Shown: positions 1 through 9,042 of the stretch, one piece after another
How positions within the stretch are numbered: position 1 is the first letter of the stretch
How the letters are laid out: each line of letters starts with the position of its first letter
NCBI RefSeq assembly: GCF_014189455.1
Contig: NZ_CP050299.1
Location: 372,001-436,000, forward strand
Origin: Mesorhizobium huakuii
GTDB lineage: Bacteria; Pseudomonadota; Alphaproteobacteria; Rhizobiales; Rhizobiaceae
Direction: 5' to 3'
Length of the DNA stretch: 64,000 bases
The notes under the pieces: generated by a model
The model's input: the letters and a program-made list of their open reading frames with translations, nothing else
What the model was told of the DNA's origin: nothing
The model's database searches: none
Made by a program: the position numbers and the translations under genes

Positions 1-501
1 CTTCCACATGCCGAAAAGCAAGATAAGAAAGGTGGTGCTGAGGACCACTACCTTAAACAGTGTCTTCCCAAGCTCGACTGCTGAACGCGCAGACACCATG
101 CGTTTCAGCCCTTGAAAAGGGTCAATCTTCTCAAACTTGGGCTTCATAGGCTCGAGAGAGAAGACAAATCCACCATTGGCTATCAATCCCGCCAAAATTA
201 CCGCGGCGACGAGAGCTCCAAGCAGCGGGCCAACGGCCCCCAGGGTGAGTTCGATCAGCAGGACCAATGCCTGCCGGACCGCGATATCGAAAGGAAGGTT
301 CTGCAGCTTGTCGACCAATAATAGCGCTTCCTGGCATTTGTCTTCGATCACGCTCCCTCTCAGCCAAAGGTAGCCGAACCCAGCGCAAGTGCCGGCCGCG
401 CGGACGAAATCGGCGCTGCGCGGTATCTGCCCGTTTTTGCGCGCTTCCCTTAGCTTCGTCGGGGTGGCGGCGTGATTCTTTTCTTCACTCGTGTCGCTCA
501 T
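1..501 (-). CDS. rhcU: RhcU, T3SS export apparatus switch protein (partial)
   Basis: This is the N-terminal ~167 residues of the SctU/FlhB-family inner-membrane protein of the T3SS export gate; the gene runs off the left edge. The protein begins [20 protein letters not shown], the charged N-terminus with a 'TP.KLR.AR..G' motif typical of SctU/FlhB, followed by hydrophobic segments. The self-cleaving NPTH cytoplasmic domain lies outside the window. Its ATG overlaps the rhcT stop (ATGA), so it is the last visible gene of the minus-strand rhc operon. The family is clear from the motif and from the rhcR-S-T-U order. Confidence 0.9.
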   Translation of the reverse strand, partial: MSDTSEEKNHAATPTKLREARKNGQIPRSADFVRAAGTCAGFGYLWLRGSVIEDKCQEALLLVDKLQNLPFDIAVRQALVLLIELTLGAVGPLLGALVAAVILAGLIANGGFVFSLEPMKPKFEKIDPFQGLKRMVSARSAVELGKTLFKVVVLSTTFLILLFGMWK

Positions 502-1316
502 TTCAGCAACTTGCCGAACCACTCAAGCGCGCCATTCGCTTGTGCAATCTCCAGTTTCATGCCCTCGACCAGATAGGCGGTGTAGGTGACCATGATAATC
601 GGAAAGCCGATATTCTTGAGCGTCGGGGACAGTTGGCTCGACTTGAATTGCGGCGCAAAGCGACGGAGTATCATCATTGATACATCCACCAGCAGCAGGA
701 AGATCACTACAGGGCCGGAGACCAATAATGTCGTGCGCATAATGTGGTCGAGGAGCCCTAATAGCTCCATTGCTCCTTGCGGGCTCAATGTGGGGTGAAA
801 CCGAAAAACGGGCCAGATCAGGTAGCTGCCATAAAGAGCACTGATGACAGCCTCCATACCTCCTGATGCGACGAAGATCGTAATTGCAGTGATCCCGAGA
901 AAAACGCCCATAGCGGAAGCCTGGCTGTTCGTCGCGGGGTCGGTCGGAGCGGACGGGCTGGTGATGCCACGTTGGTTATCGATAAACTCACCAGCCGCCT
1001 GAAGGCCCCATAGGGGGATGCCGAGCAAGGTGCCAAGTAGCACGCCGACAAAAACCTCCTTCAAACCGAGCAGAGTTACATGGATTAGAACCGTTTCAGG
1101 ATCCAGCGCGTGCAGCCCGTCGCTCACCTGTGCCAAGCACGGCAGTCCGAAGGCAACAGCCAGGCAGCTGCGGATCAGCCCACCGACCTGAGATCGTGTA
1201 AATACAGGAAGTACCAGCATAATGCCTATCGCGCGGGCTGCGCCAAGACTGGCCACAACGACGAGCTCGAGAGCCGCATGGATCAGGATTTGAATCTCGC
1301 CCGATGACGCATACAT
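498..1316 (-). CDS. rhcT: RhcT, T3SS export apparatus membrane protein
   Basis: This 272-residue multi-pass membrane protein belongs to the SctT/FliR/SpaR family, which forms the export gate with RhcR and RhcS. The N-terminal half has hydrophobic segments carrying the SctT-like stretch '[20 protein letters not shown]', and a conserved 'GEFIDNQRG' motif lies near the middle. The length is normal for the family. It sits between rhcS (8 bp gap) and rhcU (4 bp overlap) and is probably translationally coupled to both. No frameshift is visible. Confidence 0.95.
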   Translation of the reverse strand: MYASSGEIQILIHAALELVVVASLGAARAIGIMLVLPVFTRSQVGGLIRSCLAVAFGLPCLAQVSDGLHALDPETVLIHVTLLGLKEVFVGVLLGTLLGIPLWGLQAAGEFIDNQRGITSPSAPTDPATNSQASAMGVFLGITAITIFVASGGMEAVISALYGSYLIWPVFRFHPTLSPQGAMELLGLLDHIMRTTLLVSGPVVIFLLLVDVSMMILRRFAPQFKSSQLSPTLKNIGFPIIMVTYTAYLVEGMKLEIAQANGALEWFGKLLK

Positions 1317-1324
1317 GGCGGAGG

Positions 1325-1600
1325 CTAGTAGCTTGGTGTCATTGCGGGAAACTCAGTAAAGATCTGGTCGGCAAGCTCTATGAGTGGGGCGCTCAGCACA
1401 GGGGCAAACAGGCCAATTACCGCGACAACGACCAGAAGCTTCACCGTCAGCGGCAAGCTTTCATCCTGAATCTGCGTTGCCGCCTGGATGATGCCAATGC
1501 CCAGGCCAACAACCACCGATGCAATGAGCGGCGGCAGAATCCAGATCATGAAAACCATCAAAGATTGGCTCATAAGTGTGACAATAGTCGATTCAGTAAT
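1325..1600 (-). CDS. rhcS: RhcS, small T3SS export apparatus membrane protein
   Basis: This is the ~91-residue SctS/FliQ-family protein with two transmembrane helices. The sequence '[20 protein letters not shown]' and the following '[15 protein letters not shown]' are typical of the family. The start is unusual. The expected N-terminus ([13 protein letters not shown]) is preceded by a good GGGAGG ribosome-binding site, but the codon in start position is ATT. The first ATG in frame (about 1573) lacks an evident ribosome-binding site and would shorten the protein by nine residues. I give the ATT start because its length and spacing fit the family; the start is uncertain, the identity is not. 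Confidence 0.88.
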   Translation of the reverse strand: MTESTIVTLMSQSLMVFMIWILPPLIASVVVGLGIGIIQAATQIQDESLPLTVKLLVVVAVIGLFAPVLSAPLIELADQIFTEFPAMTPSY

Positions 1601-1602
1601 AG

Positions 1603-2268
1603 TTAACCTCCCGGTATCGTGTAACTCAACACAAGTCCGTGCATCAATCTCGACCAACCATCAATAGCGACGAACAAAAATAGTTTGAAAGGTACAGATA
1701 TAACCGTCGGGGATACCATTGACATGCCCATCGCCATCAAGATTGTCGTTACGATAAGATCGATGACGATAAAGGGCAGATAAAGGAGAAAGCCGATTTC
1801 GAATGCACGCTTGAGTTCTGAAATTAGAAAAGATGGTACGAGAATGGCAAAATCATCAGGTGTGGCTTTGGCGCGCATTTCCTCTGGCCAGACTTTTTCA
1901 GTCGAGGAAAGGAAAAATCGCCGCTGCTCTTCGTTCGTGAACTTCTTGAGATGATCGCGCAAGGGTTCACTTCCTTCGTGGGCGGCGTTTATCCAGTCAT
2001 CGATCGTCTGATAACGCAGTTTCGGATCCGTGAGGCGATCATAGGTCTGTTCAATAACAGGCGCGCTAACGAACATGGTGAGGATCAATGCCGCGGCGTA
2101 TAGTACCACGTTCGGTGGTATCGTCTGGGTCCCGAGCGCATTGCGGACGAGGAATAGAACAACCGATACCTTTACGAACGCCGTGGTCGTGGCGACTGCT
2201 AAAACCAGCAGCCCGAGTCCGGCGGTAACCGCAAGAAGCGTCAGGACGGCCGGCTGAATCTCAGTCAT
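1603..2268 (-). CDS. rhcR: RhcR, T3SS export apparatus membrane protein
   Basis: This is a 221-residue SctR/FliP-family core export-gate protein. N-terminal hydrophobic segments are followed by the family sequence 'KVSVVLFLVRNALGTQTIPP' and a C-terminal 'PSFLISELKRAFEIGFLLYL..IDLIV' region that is nearly invariant in the family. I chose the ATG giving MTEIQPAVL, because the longer reading frame begins inside rhcQ with TTG and exceeds the family length. That start overlaps the 3' end of rhcQ by 8 bp. The protein should assemble with RhcS and RhcT at the inner membrane. Confidence 0.94.
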   Translation of the reverse strand: MTEIQPAVLTLLAVTAGLGLLVLAVATTTAFVKVSVVLFLVRNALGTQTIPPNVVLYAAALILTMFVSAPVIEQTYDRLTDPKLRYQTIDDWINAAHEGSEPLRDHLKKFTNEEQRRFFLSSTEKVWPEEMRAKATPDDFAILVPSFLISELKRAFEIGFLLYLPFIVIDLIVTTILMAMGMSMVSPTVISVPFKLFLFVAIDGWSRLMHGLVLSYTIPGG

Positions 2269-3352
2269 TGCATGCCAATCTGCCGCAGAGTCTGATGCCC
2301 AGCTCATCTCCGATGCGCACAATGTCGCCACGCCCGATACGCCGACCATTAGCAACTATGTCGACTGGACCATCGATCGGCCGACCAAGTTCGAAAACAT
2401 GCCCTTCGCCGGCACTCCTCAATTCTCCTAGAGGGATAGGCCAGCGGCCGCATTCAAAGACAAGCACGATCTCGATTTCGTCGAGATCGGCTTCCGACGG
2501 CCCTAGTTGAGATTCGGGTTGTTTCATATGCGCATTCTCCAACGGGCACGATCGCGGGCGGAAAGGCGCCCGCAGGATTAGGTGGTCGCCCTCATGATCT
2601 GCCTCGGTCCATAACTGACCCACTGATAGGGTGATCTGGCCACGGCCGAACGGCGCGATGTCTGGTATCAGAGCATCACCGGCACATGCTCTTCGAAGAA
2701 GCGCCGCCGGAACGCGAAGCGTGCCGATCTCTCCTGCAACTATGACCGGAAGCTCTGTGGAAAGCCCGCGCGGCTGTCGTGGCACCTGCCCAATCAGTAC
2801 GCCCAAAGCGCGGAACGCAGACGGCACCAAGCCATCAAGAGGCGAGAACAGGCACAGACGACCCTTGCCACTGACGGGACCGAAGACGATATCCAGCTCG
2901 AGATAAGGTGCCGGTGTCATGGCTTCACGCACGCAAAGGAGGTGCACGCTCCGCTGTGTCCTATGCTCCAGGCGAGCTATCAGCGGCTCGAGTGCAAGTT
3001 CGAGAATGAGCGAAGCAGTTGGCTCGGAAGGGAAAGCAAGGCCACTCTGCACTGTCGAGACGAGCGCCTCTACAAGCGGTCGGGACAGCGACAAGACGAC
3101 CGTTTCACCTCCCACCCGCCAAATGCAGTCAAGCATCGGAATGGCAGTAGGTTCCTGCTGCCACACAACTCCGCCCATCCGCAGCGATAGCGACTTGTCG
3201 CCGATCCGGCTCTGAAACGGCGTGCGGGAAGTCGCTATATCATTGAGCCACGAGGCGACCTCGTGGGACAGTGTTAGCGCTGGTTCGAGCATAGCGGGTC
3301 TGACCACAGTGGTTACCAAAGCGGCTCTAAACTGCACGAGCGCGTCATTCAC
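2261..3352 (-). CDS. rhcQ: RhcQ, T3SS cytoplasmic ring (C-ring/sorting platform) protein
   Basis: This 363-residue protein matches SctQ/FliN-type proteins of the cytosolic sorting platform. The N-terminal two thirds are weakly conserved. The last ~75 residues form a SpoA-like domain ('LGELRSAGEGHVFELGRP...VDIVANGRRIGRGDIVRIGDELGIRL'), the most recognisable part of the family. It lies between rhcZ upstream (12 bp gap) and rhcR downstream (overlap), the standard rhizobial order. Confidence 0.9.
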   Translation of the reverse strand: MNDALVQFRAALVTTVVRPAMLEPALTLSHEVASWLNDIATSRTPFQSRIGDKSLSLRMGGVVWQQEPTAIPMLDCIWRVGGETVVLSLSRPLVEALVSTVQSGLAFPSEPTASLILELALEPLIARLEHRTQRSVHLLCVREAMTPAPYLELDIVFGPVSGKGRLCLFSPLDGLVPSAFRALGVLIGQVPRQPRGLSTELPVIVAGEIGTLRVPAALLRRACAGDALIPDIAPFGRGQITLSVGQLWTEADHEGDHLILRAPFRPRSCPLENAHMKQPESQLGPSEADLDEIEIVLVFECGRWPIPLGELRSAGEGHVFELGRPIDGPVDIVANGRRIGRGDIVRIGDELGIRLCGRLACND

Positions 3353-3363
3353 AGAACCTGCGG

Positions 3364-3900
3364 TTATCGGATCTGGCTGCGCGACATCTGGGCGAGAGAA
3401 ACCCTCCCATACCGAAGCAACATTTCATCGTCGGCCTCTATCTCGCCTGCGGCATCCGACTGAATATCGACGGCGCGCCTGACGTCATCGTCGATTTGTT
3501 GCCATTTGTGCGTTGCCGCCGAACATCTGACCCATAGCTCCCTCTTCTCAGATGCCGCTATCTCGGCCTTTTCTTGAGCAAGGCGTGCATCATCAAGCAT
3601 CTGGCGTTTGAAAGCGATCTCAGCCGCAAGCCGCTCAATACAAAGGTCGTGACGGTCGAGTGCTGCGCTGGACAAGCTGTCGAGCGTCATCAGCTCTTGG
3701 TAGAGCGCTGCTTCGGCCGAAGCGCAATGTTGCTGTGCGATTGCAAGCCCCTGCGAGGCATTGTGTACTGCTAAGGTGGCCATATGGCGCTCGGTTTCCT
3801 TCCTGGACAGCTCCCTACGGGCACCACGCTCTTGCATTTCCTTCAGGAGCCGTAACCTCGAGGCCTGAACACGATTCACGCGGTCAGACGCGACATCCAT
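3364..3900 (-). CDS. rhcZ: RhcZ (Y4yJ/SctO-like) coiled-coil T3SS stalk protein
   Basis: This ~178-residue, charged, mostly helical protein lies between the ATPase gene rhcN and rhcQ, the position of SctO/FliJ-type stalk proteins (Y4yJ in Sinorhizobium NGR234). Heptad-like stretches rich in Leu, Glu, Arg and Ala run through most of its length, and sequence conservation in this family is low. I chose the ATG giving MDVASDRVNRV, which overlaps the end of rhcN by 25 bp. The assignment rests mainly on position, length and coiled-coil character. Confidence 0.8.
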   Translation of the reverse strand: MDVASDRVNRVQASRLRLLKEMQERGARRELSRKETERHMATLAVHNASQGLAIAQQHCASAEAALYQELMTLDSLSSAALDRHDLCIERLAAEIAFKRQMLDDARLAQEKAEIAASEKRELWVRCSAATHKWQQIDDDVRRAVDIQSDAAGEIEADDEMLLRYGRVSLAQMSRSQIR

Positions 3901-5234
3901 GCGACCGTCTCCTCGAAATGCGACGCCTCGCCTTCGGTCTGGCACAAAAATTCCCTCAGCTCGCCAATCGACGCGACAGCCCGGTCAGTTAGGGGGTCGC
4001 CGCCTTGCTTGTATTCGCCGACATTGATCAAAAACTCGTTCTCGGCATAGCGCGACAGGAGATCGCGGAAGAAGGATGCTGCCTTGCGATGTGTCCCAGA
4101 AACGACCGCATCCATCACGCGGCTGCGACTCTGCAGCACATCGATAGCGGGGAAATGCGATCGCGCCGCGATAGCGCGTGAGAGGACGACATGGCCATCG
4201 AGAATGCCGCGCGATTCCTCGGCGATTGGATCACCTGTGCCATCACCTTCGACAAGCACAGTGTAGAAGGCCGTGATCGAGCCGCGCTCACCCATGCCGG
4301 CCCGCTCCAGCAGGCCTGGCAGCATGCCAAACACGGAAGGAGGAAAGCCCCGTCGGGTCGGCGGCTCACCAGCAGCGAGGCCTATTTCTCGCATGGCGCG
4401 GCAGAAGCGCGTCAGCGAGTCCATCATGAGAGCGACGCGTAGTCCCTGTTCGCGAAAATATTCGGCGAGCGCAGTCGCCATAGGAGCACATTGCGCCCGC
4501 TCCACTGCTGAGCGGTCGGACGTTTCAACGACAACGACCGTACGGCGCAGGCCGGCCTCCCCAAGATGCCGCTCGATGAATTCACGAACTTCACGTCCGC
4601 GTTCGCCTATGAGGGCGACAATGACAACGTCAGCGGCGGCACCTTTTACGATCTGCGACAATAACGTCGACTTGCCACAACCAGGCTCGCCATAGATCCC
4701 GATTCGCTGGCCCTCGCCGCATGTCAGGAGACCATCCAGGGCACGGACTCCGAGCGGGAATGGCCGCTCAACAATGCGCCTTGTCATCGGATTGGGTGCC
4801 CTGCCGCGCAGCGGACGAGTTTCGGCCGTTTTAACTTCGCCTTTGCCGTCAAGTGGACGGCAACGGCTGTCAATCACGCGGCCGAGCAAATCGGGGCCGA
4901 CTGGCACTTCACGCATTCGTCCGGTGGCCACGACTTCTGTTCGGCTGGACAGGCCGACCAAGTCGCCAATCGGCGTAAGCAACACCCCATCATCCAACAG
5001 GCCGATCACCTCGGCTTCCAGCGACAGTCCGGTTCGCGGATCCTGTAGGAGACAAAGTTCCCCAATACGAGTGTCCGGCAAGACAGCATGGACCAGTGTA
5101 CCGATAGCCCGCGTGATCCGTCCGCGCACCACACGCGTGTCGATTTGCTTTGCTGCAGACCTCAAAGACGAGATCGCCGGATCGGGAGCCCGGATGCCAG
5201 CGAAATTATTATGCTCTGGTACCGGCGTGGTCAC
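3876..5234 (-). CDS. rhcN: RhcN, T3SS ATPase
   Basis: This 452-residue F1-type ATPase powers unfolding and chaperone release of T3SS substrates at the export gate. The Walker A loop 'GEPGCGKSTLLSQI' lies around residue 180. The Walker B-like 'VALMMDSLTRFCRAMREIGL' and 'GEPPTRRGFPPSVF', both characteristic of SctN/FliI ATPases, are present. The length is typical. Its start overlaps the nolV stop by 4 bp and its end overlaps rhcZ. Confidence 0.97.
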   Translation of the reverse strand: MTTPVPEHNNFAGIRAPDPAISSLRSAAKQIDTRVVRGRITRAIGTLVHAVLPDTRIGELCLLQDPRTGLSLEAEVIGLLDDGVLLTPIGDLVGLSSRTEVVATGRMREVPVGPDLLGRVIDSRCRPLDGKGEVKTAETRPLRGRAPNPMTRRIVERPFPLGVRALDGLLTCGEGQRIGIYGEPGCGKSTLLSQIVKGAAADVVIVALIGERGREVREFIERHLGEAGLRRTVVVVETSDRSAVERAQCAPMATALAEYFREQGLRVALMMDSLTRFCRAMREIGLAAGEPPTRRGFPPSVFGMLPGLLERAGMGERGSITAFYTVLVEGDGTGDPIAEESRGILDGHVVLSRAIAARSHFPAIDVLQSRSRVMDAVVSGTHRKAASFFRDLLSRYAENEFLINVGEYKQGGDPLTDRAVASIGELREFLCQTEGEASHFEETVAWMSRLTA

Positions 5235-5854
5235 GGTTCGCCTTCCTCAGACAGCAACCCGAAGCCGAGACGCAGCGCGCGCATCTGTGCGTCAAGTCCC
5301 AGATCGACATTGCCATACTCGCTCCACAGCACGCACTGTTGAAGCGACAACGTCGGATCCGGATCGATCCGAACCCTCGGCCGACCCTCCCTTCCGTCGC
5401 ATCCAGCAAACTCGCGCGCGAGCATATCGACTTGCATGGGGCATACATGAAGGCAAACTTCCGCGCCGCTGTACTTGCGCTCAATGGCGTGACGAACAGC
5501 CCTCACCAAGAGCTCACCCGGGTCGAAAGCGCCCAGAATATCGCTTAGGACCTCCATCACGAGCTGTGGCAGTTCCTGCTCCAGAACCGCCTTTCGTTGC
5601 GCCACTTCGGAGACTGTCCCCGCAATCAGCCGTGCCAATTCCTCCGCGCCTGCATTCAAACCCTCGATTTGGCCGCGCGCCCGCTCACGCTGATAAGCGG
5701 CGCGTGCCCAACTGCGAACCCGCTGCTGATGCCGTTCTGCCGCAGCGCGCGCCTCTGCGGCGCACTGCCAGATTTCGAGCTCACTTGCCGGTATCAGTGG
5801 CCCAACTGGGCGCATTTGCGGTGCGACGGGCGCCGCGGAAACATCGGCTGTCAT
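5231..5854 (-). CDS. nolV: NolV (RhcL/SctL), T3SS ATPase regulator/stator
   Basis: This 207-residue protein corresponds to NolV of rhizobia, the SctL/FliH-type stator that binds the RhcN ATPase. An alanine- and arginine-rich helical N-terminal half is followed by a C-terminal domain with the FliH-like pattern 'LVRAVRHAIERKY' and 'VRIDPDPTLSLQQCVLWSEYG'. It overlaps nolU upstream and rhcN downstream by 4 bp each, indicating a tightly coupled operon. Confidence 0.92.
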   Translation of the reverse strand: MTADVSAAPVAPQMRPVGPLIPASELEIWQCAAEARAAAERHQQRVRSWARAAYQRERARGQIEGLNAGAEELARLIAGTVSEVAQRKAVLEQELPQLVMEVLSDILGAFDPGELLVRAVRHAIERKYSGAEVCLHVCPMQVDMLAREFAGCDGREGRPRVRIDPDPTLSLQQCVLWSEYGNVDLGLDAQMRALRLGFGLLSEEGEP

Positions 5855-6495
5855 AGCGCCGGGATCTCCGTCTCAAAATGGGCTAGCACGAGCGAAAACA
5901 ACTGGCCTGAGGCATTGCCGTGCTCGGGCGCTGGATTCTCGGCGGCTGTCCCGAGGGGCAACCGTAGAAGCACGCGGTTACGCTCAAGCACTGGACTCTG
6001 ATCGAGCCAAGCACCAAGGCAGGCATGTCCATCGTGTTCAATTTGGAGCGCGAGTTTTTTCGGATCAGCGATCAAATTGCCTGTGATCGCATACGCCAGA
6101 TGTCGGATGCCAAAAGCGTGCGCATCAGCGCCGATATGTTCAACTAGCACCGTGAGGTGACGTTGTGAAACAAGCTTCAGCAGCGAACGAGCATGCCAAA
6201 CACTGCCCGCAAAGAGGGCAGCCCGACGCGGGTCATGCCCCTTCAGAAGATCCGGCCCCCAGCCGCATCCATTCGAATCCGTGTCATTGTCAAGCAGCAA
6301 TTCTGCCAATTTTGGCTGCAGCCGGGCACAGGTCTGCAGCTGCACCACTGTCGCAGCCGATAACGTCGGATCCAGACAGGCGGCAATACGAGTCGGATGG
6401 GCCGAAGCAGCAAGCTTGCTCCAGTACACGGAACGTAATTGCGACGAATGATCGCGATCGCTAGTCTGCATCGAAATGGGCATTGAGAATATCAC
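5851..6495 (-). CDS. nolU: NolU (SctK-like), T3SS accessory protein
   Basis: This 214-residue protein matches NolU in length and position, between nolT and nolV. It is SctK-like; SctK proteins link the sorting platform to the inner-membrane ring. I see no catalytic motif. The identification rests on the invariant rhizobial order nolB-nolT-nolU-nolV-rhcN. The start used has no strong competitor within the expected length. Confidence 0.88.
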   Translation of the reverse strand: MIFSMPISMQTSDRDHSSQLRSVYWSKLAASAHPTRIAACLDPTLSAATVVQLQTCARLQPKLAELLLDNDTDSNGCGWGPDLLKGHDPRRAALFAGSVWHARSLLKLVSQRHLTVLVEHIGADAHAFGIRHLAYAITGNLIADPKKLALQIEHDGHACLGAWLDQSPVLERNRVLLRLPLGTAAENPAPEHGNASGQLFSLVLAHFETEIPAL

Positions 6496-7362
6496 CTATG
6501 CCGCACGGCCAATGATTTTTTTTCGAATGGCCTCGACAGCGGAAACACCCGAGGGGCCCCCGATCTTGGATAATTCGCCCGATGATTGTCTGCGCCGATG
6601 CCGAAGAACACTTGCTAAGAGATAGCACGCCACAGCGAATACAGCTGCGGCAACACCCATCACGATCGCCAGAAGTGGCGCGGGAAAGGATTTAGACGCT
6701 TGGGCCAACGCAGTCGCCGGTACGGAGGGTTGCTCATGTACGGACCGTTCCACTGGCACCAAAACCACTTCGACCTTTTCGTAGGACAAGCCTTCGATGC
6801 TGTCGGCGACGAGCATCTTTATTTTCGGCAGCAGAACGGAAAGATTTGCTTTGGCGTCGTGCCGGATAAAGACCGAGGCCGAGGATGGCGTGCCGCCCGC
6901 TCGTAACAGGTCGTTATTCGGCAGAACGACATGAACACGTACTGAGAAGACGCCATCAATATCGCTGATCGTGCGCGACAACTCTTCGCTCAGAGCATAA
7001 ACGTAACGGGCACGCTCCTCGGTCGGCGAGGCAATCAGTCCTGATCCTTCGAATATCTCGCCGATGTTCTTGAAAGACTGGCGCGGCAGCCCCTTGGCAT
7101 TCAAGAGGTTGATTGAGAAGGCAATGAGCTTTTCGTCGACCTGGATCGTGCTGGTCCCGTCCTTAGCGGCAACCCGGACCGCGTCAACTCCGTTGTCTAT
7201 CAGAAGCGCCAGCATCTCATTCGCCTCGCGCTCCTGCAATTGCGTGTAGAGATCGACCTTGCAACCACTCAAGGCGAAGAAAAGTGGCAGCACGACAAAA
7301 TGAAGCGATCGCCGACCAGACGGGCGACTACGCATGATTTCGCCGTGGGCTAAGCCAATCAT
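6496..7362 (-). CDS. nolT: NolT (RhcJ/SctJ), T3SS inner-membrane ring lipoprotein
   Basis: This 288-residue YscJ/FliF-family lipoprotein forms the inner ring of the basal body. A signal peptide ends in the lipobox 'ALSGC' at about residue 34, giving mature Cys-Lys-Val-Asp. Conserved YscJ features follow: 'LYTQLQEREANEMLALLIDNGV', 'GLPRQSF' and 'EERARYVYALSEELSRTISDIDGV'. A C-terminal hydrophobic segment at about residues 230-250 anchors the protein. It overlaps nolB by 4 bp and abuts nolU directly. Confidence 0.96.
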   Translation of the reverse strand: MIGLAHGEIMRSRPSGRRSLHFVVLPLFFALSGCKVDLYTQLQEREANEMLALLIDNGVDAVRVAAKDGTSTIQVDEKLIAFSINLLNAKGLPRQSFKNIGEIFEGSGLIASPTEERARYVYALSEELSRTISDIDGVFSVRVHVVLPNNDLLRAGGTPSSASVFIRHDAKANLSVLLPKIKMLVADSIEGLSYEKVEVVLVPVERSVHEQPSVPATALAQASKSFPAPLLAIVMGVAAAVFAVACYLLASVLRHRRRQSSGELSKIGGPSGVSAVEAIRKKIIGRAA

Positions 7363-7865
7363 TCGCGCCGTTCATCCTTCTTTATTAGTTTGTTCACCGA
7401 TGAGGTGATGCCGCTGACACCTTTGGAAACAAGGGCAACCTGGGTGACGCCGTTGTAGAGATCCCGCAGACCAGCAACCATCGCTTCGAAGTCACCCCCT
7501 GCTCGCGGAACGTCCGACGTCCCCGTTGCCCCACCTTCGACCGGAAGCCTCTCAGCCGCACCCGGTGGAGCGCCCTTCGGAAGGGCTACCTGATGGTCGG
7601 GCGCGGCAGAAGTAACTGCATTGTCCCCGTGCATCGAAGAAATCGCCTGCAGCACGCGGTGTCCCAGTGGACTTGTCTGCGCAGTCGCGCGTTGAACATC
7701 CAAGGGCGGAGGAACAGGCGCCGCCGCAGCGGTATCGTTTTTCATCGAGGCAGCCGCCTGGGCTAGAGCGTGGTCAAACTGGGCCTGCTCGCCGAATGAC
7801 GGTGAGCCAACCCTGGAGAGACTGTCAGTAACACTGGAAGGGATCGACGTGACAGGCATCACCAT
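7359..7865 (-). CDS. nolB: NolB, T3SS-associated protein (inner rod/needle region)
   Basis: This ~168-residue protein is the first gene of the nolB-rhcU operon. NolB family proteins are about 164 residues, start like MVMPVTSIPSSV and are thought to contribute to the inner rod. The C-terminus 'VAGLRDLYNGVTQVALVSKGVSGITSSVNKLIKK' is the part most like SctI inner-rod proteins. A longer frame begins at 7961, but its first residues would overlap the tts box, so the internal ATG at 7865 is preferred; an ATG at 7916 is another candidate. Confidence 0.85.
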   Translation of the reverse strand: MVMPVTSIPSSVTDSLSRVGSPSFGEQAQFDHALAQAAASMKNDTAAAAPVPPPLDVQRATAQTSPLGHRVLQAISSMHGDNAVTSAAPDHQVALPKGAPPGAAERLPVEGGATGTSDVPRAGGDFEAMVAGLRDLYNGVTQVALVSKGVSGITSSVNKLIKKDERRE

Positions 7866-7937
7866 ACAAGGACTCGATTGCTTCTCTTTAACGTGTGATG
7901 AGTCCAGCCGGTTCATCGCCCGCTGTTGAGTCAATCC

Positions 7938-7968
7938 CTTAGGGAGGCGAGCTGACGACAAGCTGACG
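7938..7968 (-). promoter_or_regulatory. tts box upstream of nolB operon
   Basis: Read on the minus strand, the sequence contains GTCAGCTTGTCGTCAGCT followed by CGCCTCCC, which fits the tts-box pattern GTCAGC-TT-TCG--AGCT bound by TtsI. It lies about 75 bp upstream of the preferred nolB start and should drive the whole nolB-rhcU operon. Confidence 0.85.
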
Positions 7969-8050
7969 GGAGCGTCGGTTGGTCATTTAAAGTCACTTTG
8001 ACGACTTTGGTGACTTGTGAAAATTCCATCCTTTGGTTTATCAGGGCGAG

Positions 8051-8755
8051 ATGCCAAGAACGCTCATACGATCCACCATCCTGCACAGCTTGAAAAGACT
8101 TCTCTGTGTCGGGTTTTTTCTCTCCGCCAGCATCCAAACAACTGTCGGCGCCCCCCTATCGCTTCCCTCGACACCCTACAGGTATACGGTTCTAGATCAG
8201 GATCTCACTGCCGCGTTGCAGGAATTCGGCAACAACCTGAACATCAGGGTCAATATCAGCGCCGAGGTGAAGGGGCGGATTCGCGGGCGTATGCCGGATT
8301 TGCCACCGCGCGAGTTCCTGGACCGCTTGACCAACCTGTACCATCTCCAATGGTACTATGATGGGCTTGTGCTCTATGTGTCCGATGCAAAAGAAGCGCA
8401 AACTCGGATGCTTGTGCTCACTTCGGTTCGTTTCGATGCCTTCAACGGCGCCCTCGATAGGCTTGGCATCTCCGATGACCGCTATGTAGTGAGACCCACG
8501 CCCGGAAATGGCCTCGTCCTGGTTTCCGGTCCACCGCGCTTCATCGCGCTCGTGGAGCAGACGTTCAACGGCCTTGTGGCCGAGGCGCAGGCGCAGCCTC
8601 ACGTCGCTGAGACGCCACCAAGGGAATCGGTACTGATATTGTTTCGGGGTTCCTCCACCACAGTCGTCCGTAACGGACAACCGGAAGCCTCTTATTCTTC
8701 TGACGTGCCGCAACCGGATAGCGTTGCAGGGAAGCCTGAGCTGAGCCAGAAATGA
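8051..8755 (+). CDS. rhcC1: RhcC1, N-terminal half of the split T3SS secretin
   Basis: This ~234-residue protein is the N-terminal (N0/N1) part of the outer-membrane secretin, which rhizobia encode as two proteins, RhcC1 and RhcC2. A signal peptide covers about residues 1-34 (hydrophobic run, then 'TVGA-PLSLPSTPYRY'). The N0-type 'YTVLDQDLTAALQEFGNNL' and 'LPPREFLDRLTNLYHLQWYYDG' match HrcC/YscC N-terminal domains. The ATG at 8051 is preferred over a TTG at 8033. It is divergent from nolB. No secretin pore domain is present, as expected; rhcC2 supplies it about 4 kb away. Confidence 0.9.
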   Translation: MPRTLIRSTILHSLKRLLCVGFFLSASIQTTVGAPLSLPSTPYRYTVLDQDLTAALQEFGNNLNIRVNISAEVKGRIRGRMPDLPPREFLDRLTNLYHLQWYYDGLVLYVSDAKEAQTRMLVLTSVRFDAFNGALDRLGISDDRYVVRPTPGNGLVLVSGPPRFIALVEQTFNGLVAEAQAQPHVAETPPRESVLILFRGSSTTVVRNGQPEASYSSDVPQPDSVAGKPELSQK

Positions 8756-8828
8756 CATCTAAGGAGACGCCGCAGCTTCTGGAGAAATCATCACGTCGGC
8801 CGCTCCTGATTGTGAATTCTTCTGAAAT

Positions 8829-8858
8829 TCGTCAGTTTCTCGAAAGCTAAGCCGCTCA
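8829..8858 (+). promoter_or_regulatory. tts box upstream of nopX
   Basis: The plus strand reads TCGTCAGTTTCTCGAAAGCT followed by AAGCCGCTC, a near-consensus tts box. It lies about 185 bp upstream of the nopX start with no gene between, so nopX is very likely a TtsI-activated gene. Confidence 0.88.
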
Positions 8859-9042
8859 TGATGGGAATGCCCCATGTCGCTGGCTTTTGGCTGGAATTGA
8901 CCTTGGGGCTAACAACGAGCGGAGCGATTAAAGGCACTGCTAGGGGCCATTTTGGCGACCGGCCAACGCTCGGAACGTTCGTGAAACATTGGCTTACATG
9001 AGGCCTTTGTTGGGATTTCAACGTCACGTCTGAGGATGCACA

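Noticed and set aside
7991..8013. Degenerate tts-box-like sequence upstream of rhcC1 on the plus strand
   Set aside because: AGTCACTTTGACGACTTTGG shares only part of the consensus and has mismatches in both conserved halves, so I did not annotate it.
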